DNA of 38,025 nt from Actimicrobium sp047621665 (lineage in GTDB: Bacteria; Pseudomonadota; Gammaproteobacteria; Burkholderiales; Burkholderiaceae_D): assembly GCA_047621665.1 (NCBI GenBank), contig JBLHMB010000034.1, positions 1-38,025 of the forward strand. The letters run 5' to 3'. Of this stretch, positions 32,917-38,025 are shown one piece after another; the first letter of the stretch is position 1; every line of letters begins with the position of its first letter. The position numbers and the translations under genes were made by a program. The notes under the pieces were generated by a model. That model was not told the DNA's origin and searched no databases. It was given only the letters and a program-made list of their open reading frames with translations.

Positions 32917-33792
32917 ATGTCTGAAACAAATAAATATGTACCACCTGAAGTCTGGACTTGGGACGCGGAAAATGGCGGGGAATGGGCCAAGACCAACCGG
33001 CCGATCGCCGGCCCGACACACGAAGCGGCACTGCCGCTGGGCAAGCACCCTTTACAACTGTATTCGTTGGGTACACCCAATGGCCAGAAGGTCACCATCA
33101 TGCTCGAAGAGCTGCTTGCACTGGGCGAGATGGGCGCGGAATATGACGCCCATCTGATCCGGATTAATGAAGGCGATCAGTTCTCGTCCGGCTTCGTTGC
33201 AGTCAATCCCAACTCGAAGATTCCGGCGCTGCAAGATACCGGAACCGGCAGCCGCGTATTTGAAAGCGGTGCGATCCTGCTTTATCTGGCTGAAAAATTC
33301 GGGCGCTTTCTGCCAAAGCAAGCCAAAGCGCGCACCGAGGTCATGAACTGGCTCTTCTGGCTGCAAGGTTCGGCACCCTATTTGGGCGGCGGGTTCGGGC
33401 ATTTCTATGCGTACGCACCCGAGAAATTCGAATACCCGATCGACCGTTTCACCATGGAGGTAAAGCGCGAGATGGACGTTCTGGATCGCGAACTGGCCGA
33501 GCATCGCTATCTGGGCGGAGACGAATACTCGATCGCCGACATCGCCACATGGCCCTGGTACGGCAATCTGGTGCTGGGCGAGGCTTACGGTGCAGGCGAG
33601 TTTCTGCAGGTCGAAAGCTACAAAAACCTGCGTCGCTGGGCCGGGGAAATTCTGGCGCGCCCCGCCGTCCAGCGCGGACGCATCGTCAACCGCACCTCGG
33701 GCCCGCTCGAAATCCAACTGCATGAACGTCACGACGCGTCGGATTTCGACCTCAAAACCCAGGACAAACTGACACCGGGAAGCGCTGCCTAG
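32917..33792 (+). CDS. yghU: YghU-type glutathione S-transferase (disulphide-bond reductase)
   Basis: This 291-residue nu-class glutathione transferase has, almost word for word, the YghU landmarks: VWTWDAENGGEWAKTNRPIAGPTHE, LGKHPLQLYSLGTPNGQKV, SSGFVAVNPNSKIPAL, ESGAILLYLAEKFG, MNWLFWLQGSAPYLGGGFGHFY, GDEYSIADIATWPWYG and QLHERHDASDF. YghU binds two glutathiones and reduces disulphides and some hydroperoxides. The start at 32917 (MSETNKYV) matches the family; in-frame ATGs at 32893 and 32899 have no ribosome binding site. It is the third structural gene of the stress unit; the 140-base gap from the FrnE-like gene may hold a second weak promoter. Confidence 0.93.
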   Translation: MSETNKYVPPEVWTWDAENGGEWAKTNRPIAGPTHEAALPLGKHPLQLYSLGTPNGQKVTIMLEELLALGEMGAEYDAHLIRINEGDQFSSGFVAVNPNSKIPALQDTGTGSRVFESGAILLYLAEKFGRFLPKQAKARTEVMNWLFWLQGSAPYLGGGFGHFYAYAPEKFEYPIDRFTMEVKREMDVLDRELAEHRYLGGDEYSIADIATWPWYGNLVLGEAYGAGEFLQVESYKNLRRWAGEILARPAVQRGRIVNRTSGPLEIQLHERHDASDFDLKTQDKLTPGSAA

Positions 33793-34351
33793 GAGCAGAT
33801 CAAAGCCAGCGCCCTGCATCAGGCGCTGCCGGATAAATACGGCTTGCCAAATTGAATTGCCGTTACTCCACAAACGCTCTTGGAGAGCAGGGTGTCATCC
33901 GTGTCATTGCAAGCCCCACAGGTCCGAAACCCGATGTCGCCCTTATGCGCACGGTCACACCCCGTGATGGCCTATGCGGCTGATTTAATCAAATAGCGTG
34001 ATGAACGTTCGCAAAAGGGCTCGACCAGCGGATCCGCTGGGAGACGAATCCACTGGTGGAACGCATTGTCATCAAAGCATTGGAGCTGCTGGACGAGTTA
34101 CGGACGGTACAATTCAACGACCCGTTTGCTGCGCGGCCGGGAACTTTATATAGCGGATGTATAGCATGCTGAAATCTGGATGATTTCAGCAACTTGCGAT
34201 ACCTCATACACAGTGAAAGCTGCGAGCAGACAAATTTATTTGCTTTGTTACGTTGGTAAATTTATTTTTCTAAACGACTGCCCGCTCGCCAGCAAGGCAT
34301 CGGGTATTTCCGACACCAGTTAGCGCATCTGCCATGCCCGACGCGCACTGC
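33793..34351. other. Gene-poor region with one unidentified coding remnant
   Basis: After the YghU stop (TAG), twenty more in-frame codons run to a TGA and are not considered real. At 34005-34172 a plus-strand frame reads FAKGLDQRIRWETNPLVERIVIKALELLDELRTVQFNDPFAARPG, which looks like genuine protein (heptad-like helix). It has no start codon or ribosome binding site and is probably a gene fragment of unknown family. The AT-rich part 34180-34290 shows nothing nameable. Confidence 0.4.
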
Positions 34352-35746
34352 TTAACCAGCGAGTTTTTGCAACATCGCTTCCCAGTGATCGACGTTGTCG
34401 TCGAGCGCCTTGACCGGAAGCCGCTCGTCGCGACCATGGGCGCGCATGTCGTCGGGTACGATGCCCCAGCTGCCGTCGACACCGTAGATCGAAATGCCGA
34501 TAACGCGAAACGGAACCGCATCACTAGCGCCGGTACTCATTTCCGGGAATACAGGCATGCCGGGATGGCGTGCTTGTACCACCTGGGTATAAGCCTCGAC
34601 GACATCGGCGCGTAAAGGAGACTCTAGCGATGGCAAGTTCTTGTCATTACGGGTGACCACAACGTCGGCGTCGGCGGCAATCTTTTCCAGTTCGGCCTTG
34701 ATAGCGTCCGGTGACACGCCCGGCAGAATGCGGCAGTTGATGTTGGCCGTCGCCAGTTGCGGCAAGGCGTTGTCCGCATGGCCACCGAAGAGCCGCGTGG
34801 CTACGCAGCGTGTGCGCGTGACGCCGGATTCAACTTCGTCGGCTTCGATGACGTCAGCCGCCGCACCATCGGCAGGATTGTTCAGCCAGGCGCGCATCGC
34901 ATTGCCGAGCGGTCCGGGTTCAGTTTTCTGGCGTTCCTCGAAGTAGGCGTGGGTGGTGTCACTCATCGCAGGGGTGAAGCGATAAATTTCGAGCCGGTGC
35001 AGCGCATTGGCCAGCGCATAGATTGCATTGTCGGCACGTGGCTTGGACGAATGACCACCGCGGTTCCGCACCGTCAAGGTATAGCTGGCATAGGTTTTTT
35101 CGGCAGTCTGGACGGTGAAACCAAGCGCCCGGCCGTCGGGCGCAAAGCCGCCACCGCCGCTATCCGTGTTCAGGCCGTACTCCACGTCGAGCAGGTTATG
35201 CCAGGTAGTCGCGCCGTATTTGGCACCCAGCCCGGTTGTTTCTTCGTCGCCGGTGTAGAACACCACGATGTCACGCTTCGGCTGGAATCCGCTCGCCTTC
35301 AACTTCAGGATCGCGGAGGTCGTCGCAGCGATACCGGCCTTGATGTCGCTGGTACCCCGGCCGTAGTAATAACCATCCTTTTCCGTGAAAACAAACGGAT
35401 CGGTCTCGCCCCAGTCCTCACGCTTGGCTTCGACCACGTCCATGTGCGCCATCACCATGATCGGCTTGCCGACCGGATCAGGCGCGCGCCAGCGCACGAT
35501 CAATGCGGCTGTCTTCCCGTACGGCAGAATCTCAATATCCTTGGCTCCGATGCCGGCTTCGCGATATTGCTGCGCCAGATAGGCAGCAAGCTCCGGCACG
35601 CGATCCCTACCTTCGACGGTCGGAATATTGACCGAGTGCTCCAGTAGTGCACGAGCCTTGGCATGCCATTGATCATTCAAGGGCGAGGCGACGGCGAGTG
35701 TCGATGCGATCATCAAGATAACCGGCAACAATTTCGAATTCTGCAT
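34352..35746 (-). CDS. Exported M20-family metallopeptidase
   Basis: This 464-residue protein has a Sec signal (MQNSKLLPVILMIASTLAVA-SP). The M20/M28-type di-zinc site is seen as His101 and Asp103 in MVMAHMDVVEA, the bridging Asp134 in GRGTSDIKAG, and the Glu168-Glu169 pair (catalytic and ligand) in YTGDEETTG. The last ligand His is likely in the FGGHADN/DMRAHGRDE region. The dimerisation domain has VRNRGGHSSKPRADNAIY. The family includes carboxypeptidases and aminoacylases; the periplasmic location fits peptide scavenging. ATG 35746 starts directly with the signal sequence. It is a single-gene unit. Confidence 0.9.
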   Translation of the reverse strand: MQNSKLLPVILMIASTLAVASPLNDQWHAKARALLEHSVNIPTVEGRDRVPELAAYLAQQYREAGIGAKDIEILPYGKTAALIVRWRAPDPVGKPIMVMAHMDVVEAKREDWGETDPFVFTEKDGYYYGRGTSDIKAGIAATTSAILKLKASGFQPKRDIVVFYTGDEETTGLGAKYGATTWHNLLDVEYGLNTDSGGGGFAPDGRALGFTVQTAEKTYASYTLTVRNRGGHSSKPRADNAIYALANALHRLEIYRFTPAMSDTTHAYFEERQKTEPGPLGNAMRAWLNNPADGAAADVIEADEVESGVTRTRCVATRLFGGHADNALPQLATANINCRILPGVSPDAIKAELEKIAADADVVVTRNDKNLPSLESPLRADVVEAYTQVVQARHPGMPVFPEMSTGASDAVPFRVIGISIYGVDGSWGIVPDDMRAHGRDERLPVKALDDNVDHWEAMLQKLAG

Positions 35747-36183
35747 GTGTGCCTTCAGGAAGAGGTCCAGGGTTAGCGGCAGCGGGCGATTCCGTCTGAA
35801 CCAACGGCCGGATGGCAGCAGTATTGCTGATATTTTGTTTATTTATAAATATTTCTTTCTGTATTGCATTTCAATTCCATGCTCTGCCGCAGTATTTGAG
35901 TCGGCAAGCTGACTTGACCGCAGGTTACCCGCGAATGATCTCGAGGTTCCTGGCAAAACGGCCTGCGGGTCGAGAACGATTCGCTGCTAAATTAACGGAT
36001 GGCAGGGTCAATGCGGGGTCGACGGTTGGCGGGTCTGACACCAGGATGTCGGACTCAGCCTTAGCCAGCATGGCGCCCTGAGTCGGATCCGGAAGCGGTC
36101 AATGGAGCCGCAGTCGACCGGGCCATCGGGATAGTGTAGTGGTCAAGTTATTGCGGACACATCAATGGAAGTTTTTCTGCCAT
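35747..36183. other. Intergenic region upstream of the M20 gene, ending at an IS3 remnant
   Basis: The stretch next to 35746 likely holds the M20 promoter. The AT-rich patch at 35815-35880 is the most promoter-like part. A 90-codon plus-strand frame (35812-36081) begins with a hydrophobic run but has no ribosome binding site or family signs. TGTAGTGGTCAAGTTATTGC at 36137-36156 resembles the ends of IS3-family elements and may be the remnant's terminal repeat. Confidence 0.35.
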
Positions 36184-36567
36184 TTACCGTTTAAAGACGG
36201 CGGGCGACAGGTTGCCCGATACGAAGTGCAAACGCGTGCAATTATAAAAGTCGACAATATAGGTCGTAACGTCCTTACGGGCCTCTTCCTGGTTGGCATA
36301 CCCCGTGCGCCAGACGCACTCCATCGTTAGTAATAAATCAGGTGACGCGACAGGTATCGTGACATAGGGGGCTCATGCTGCACACCAAGCCGTACCGTTC
36401 CAGCAATGTCTGATATTCGATGCTGGCGTACTGACTCCCACAGTCCCTATGCACAATCCGTCCCGGTGGCGGACACGGCGACTGGCAATGGCAATGGCCA
36501 TGCGTAGTGCGTAGTGCGTCACAGACCAGCGCAGCCGGCATGCAAGGGGATCAATTTCCTGACGCAA
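36184..36567 (-). pseudogene. IS3-family transposase (OrfB) remnant
   Basis: On the minus strand the 36338-36541 frame encodes GRIVHRDCGSQYASIEYQTLLERYGLVCSMSP, the second-Asp block of the rve integrase core. A neighbouring frame supplies ALRMAIAIASRR just before it. After a deletion that removes the KGDCWDNA(V)xESFF block, 36184-36330 reads ECVWRTGYANQEEARKDVTTYIVDFYNCTRLH and LSPAVFKR, stop. Catalytic Glu is gone and at least one frameshift is present, so the element is dead. The N-terminal half and OrfA are not in the window. Confidence 0.82.
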
Positions 36568-36910
36568 TTATTAAGGGGGATCTGGCGAAACCCTAAGTGA
36601 TTTTTAATTGGCATCTGAAAATATAGGCTTTTAAATTACCCTAATAGTTGCCACTCAAAATAGATGGCATAACATTAATCTCACGAAATTTTTATGTTAG
36701 CCCCAGCTGGCCAAACTACTGCCGACAACCGGGTTTGTAGAGACCGCATCGCCGCCGGGTGACTAGCGCGACAAGATCACCACAAAGACAATACCGCCCA
36801 ACAGAACTGACTTGGACGAACAAAAATAAAATCCATGCGTTGAAGTAAATGGAAACTAAGGAGCAGCAGATCGGCGGTGTCACCGCTGTACTCTGCTGCT
36901 ATCCGGCCAC
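36568..36910. other. AT-rich intergenic region with a hairpin near the end of the downstream gene
   Basis: No gene seen. At about 36864-36900 GCAGCAGA and TCTGCTGC pair around an inner GCGGTG/CACCGC stem, just beyond the stop of the minus-strand gene at 36911. It may act as a terminator, though no T-run follows. Confidence 0.4.
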
Positions 36911-38025
36911 TCAGCCGCCGCAGCTGCTTGTGTCCCACTTCCAGTTACCACTCATGGCATCAAAGGTACGCGGAGCCTGCCAGCGTTCAGTTTTCCCGTC
37001 GGGGAATGTGCGAAGGCAACTGCCGTTCGTACACTGATTCCGGCAGCTTAGGTAGTTACGCTGAGTCGATTTTACGTTTCTCGCAGCTACAAGCGCTTGT
37101 GTTTTATTAGCCGCTTTTTCAGAACGCTTTTGCTCCGCCAGTTGCACTTTTCGTTTAGCTTCTACGACACGGAGGTCCGGCAAAGACAAGCCGTCTTCAC
37201 GCGTACGGGCAAAGTCCTTGAAAATACCAGCATTTGTCCAAGGTTGGTTGAATAATGTTTTGACAGCGAGAGTGGCTGCGGATGTCTCGCACTCGTCTCC
37301 GTTGCTCGTAATAAAGCCAGTTGAGTGTGAATATCCTAATGAACGAGGTTCCCTACCTTCAGGGGTGCGTGCTCCTAACCCCGCGATGGCAACACAAACT
37401 TTATCGCCATTTTCAAACTTTGCAGAGTACGTTGACACATAGGTTTGCACTTGACGATAGTCGAATAGATTGCTGATGGGGTAGTCGTCCATGATCGCAA
37501 AAACTGCGCGTTTCCCGGCTTCCGACAAAGAACGGCTACTTAACTGTCTCAATGTATCGTTAGCTGCCTCAGACATCAGATTCCCTCCATGTGGCTCCAC
37601 CCTATCGACGTCTTTCAACATGCTTACCGGAGTATCTTCGTTCAAGTTTTCTACCGCCTTGCGAAATGCAGTTGCGAGGCAACTTTCTTTGTTGGCATCC
37701 GTCTTCACTGTGCGGGCGAAACCTGCGGACATCACAGCAGGTATTCGTGGGTTCCTGTCTGGAGGTACGTTCTTGGTGGGTCCGAGGATAACAAAACAAA
37801 CATACTTTTCAGCAAATTCTACCCGGCCGATACTTCCAAACACGACGAGATCATTTTTCCGATAGGTATCGATTAATTGCGGTGACAAATTATTGGTGAC
37901 ATATTCCGATGCATCAGATATCTCGGGAAGATTCACCACTGGAATGGCGTAACTATTCGCCGCAGCATGACTCGACATAGTGATGCCGGAAGAAAGGGCG
38001 AGTACCGTCATTAAAAAGCAAAAGC
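36911..38025 (-). CDS. Exported hypothetical protein with Cys-rich C-terminal tail, 5' end outside window
   Basis: At least 366 residues are encoded. An ATG occurs at 38011, but the frame stays open to the window edge (codons Phe-Cys-Phe-Leu before it), and together with LMTVLALSSGITMSSHAAA this reads as a signal peptide whose start lies upstream, so the gene is probably partial. The mature part has no known fold that I recognise. It includes two similar-looking blocks, each with VCFVILGP/VCVAIAGLG after a charged strand, suggesting an internal repeat (about 40-140 and 180-260). A Lys/Ala/Glu-rich helix follows (about 285-320), then a tail with CRNQCTNGSC, RTFPDGKTERWQAPR and WDTSSCGG, which may form disulphides. 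No partner genes are visible. Confidence 0.7.
   Translation of the reverse strand, partial: FCFLMTVLALSSGITMSSHAAANSYAIPVVNLPEISDASEYVTNNLSPQLIDTYRKNDLVVFGSIGRVEFAEKYVCFVILGPTKNVPPDRNPRIPAVMSAGFARTVKTDANKESCLATAFRKAVENLNEDTPVSMLKDVDRVEPHGGNLMSEAANDTLRQLSSRSLSEAGKRAVFAIMDDYPISNLFDYRQVQTYVSTYSAKFENGDKVCVAIAGLGARTPEGREPRSLGYSHSTGFITSNGDECETSAATLAVKTLFNQPWTNAGIFKDFARTREDGLSLPDLRVVEAKRKVQLAEQKRSEKAANKTQALVAARNVKSTQRNYLSCRNQCTNGSCLRTFPDGKTERWQAPRTFDAMSGNWKWDTSSCGG

Noticed and set aside
33793..33855. Twenty-codon readthrough extension of the YghU-like protein
   Set aside because: YghU relatives end at about this length. There is no sign of stop-codon context favouring readthrough.
34757..35647. 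296-codon plus-strand frame opposite the M20 peptidase gene
   Set aside because: It is a shadow of the peptidase gene, which has all zinc-site motifs and a signal peptide on the minus strand.
35812..36081. 90-codon plus-strand frame with a hydrophobic start
   Set aside because: The hydrophobic run comes from AT-rich promoter DNA. No ribosome binding site, and the C-terminal half has no protein-like pattern.

Overview
The window looks like chromosomal DNA of a GC-rich betaproteobacterium, most likely Burkholderiales and perhaps Oxalobacteraceae. That placement is inferred from protein resemblance, GC-rich codon use and gene content (QseBC-type two-component pair, COG4705 proteins, umuDC followed by an SRAP gene, a tetronate operon). 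No rRNA or tRNA gene was seen, so it cannot be made firmer.

Layout. (1) 1-4477 (+): a compact operon, ltnD (5' end outside the window)-otnK-otnC-otnI-denD, for catabolism of L-threonate and D-erythronate to dihydroxyacetone phosphate. (2) 4633-6249: a small DUF4149 membrane protein, a FolB-like dihydroneopterin aldolase and an HNH nuclease-fold protein. (3) 6356-8293 (-): a Tat-exported DUF1593 protein carrying an N-terminal beta-sandwich-like module. (4) 12805-8645 (-): a tight five-gene unit made of two COG4705 membrane paralogues, a QseB-like regulator, a QseC-like kinase and a half-size EamA transporter. A (GTGA)14 microsatellite lies about 175 bp upstream. (5) 15704-13139 (-): an SOS unit, umuD-umuC-SRAP, behind a near-perfect LexA box. 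(6) 15801-17849 (+): a DUF924 protein and a secreted class C beta-lactamase-fold hydrolase, closed by a good terminator. (7) 17950-23555: three diguanylate cyclase loci. One has a nonsense codon just after GGEEF, one has lost its sensor domain and is frameshifted, and the third is intact with two nearly identical tandem PAS domains. (8) 23694-30310: decayed IS5-like and IS66-like transposase genes around two intact minus-strand genes. One is a secreted glycosidase-like protein sharing its N-terminal module with the DUF1593 protein. The other is an orphan branched-chain-amino-acid-type binding protein. (9) 30600-33792 (+): a TetR regulator and a thiol/electrophile-defence operon (AhpD-like protein, FrnE/DsbA-like protein, YghU-type glutathione transferase). 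Three copies of one operator-like palindrome mark the two promoters. (10) 34352-38025: an exported M20 metallopeptidase, an IS3 remnant and a Cys-tailed exported protein that runs off the window.

The less ordinary items are these. The two COG4705 paralogues each contain four regularly spaced W-x9-G-x4-D units, are cotranscribed with a sensor-regulator pair, and sit downstream of a hypermutable repeat. Two secreted enzymes in the window share a fused module. The TetR operator architecture can be read directly from the sequence. Everything here was read by eye from sequence. Family names come from recognised motifs and have not been checked by database search.
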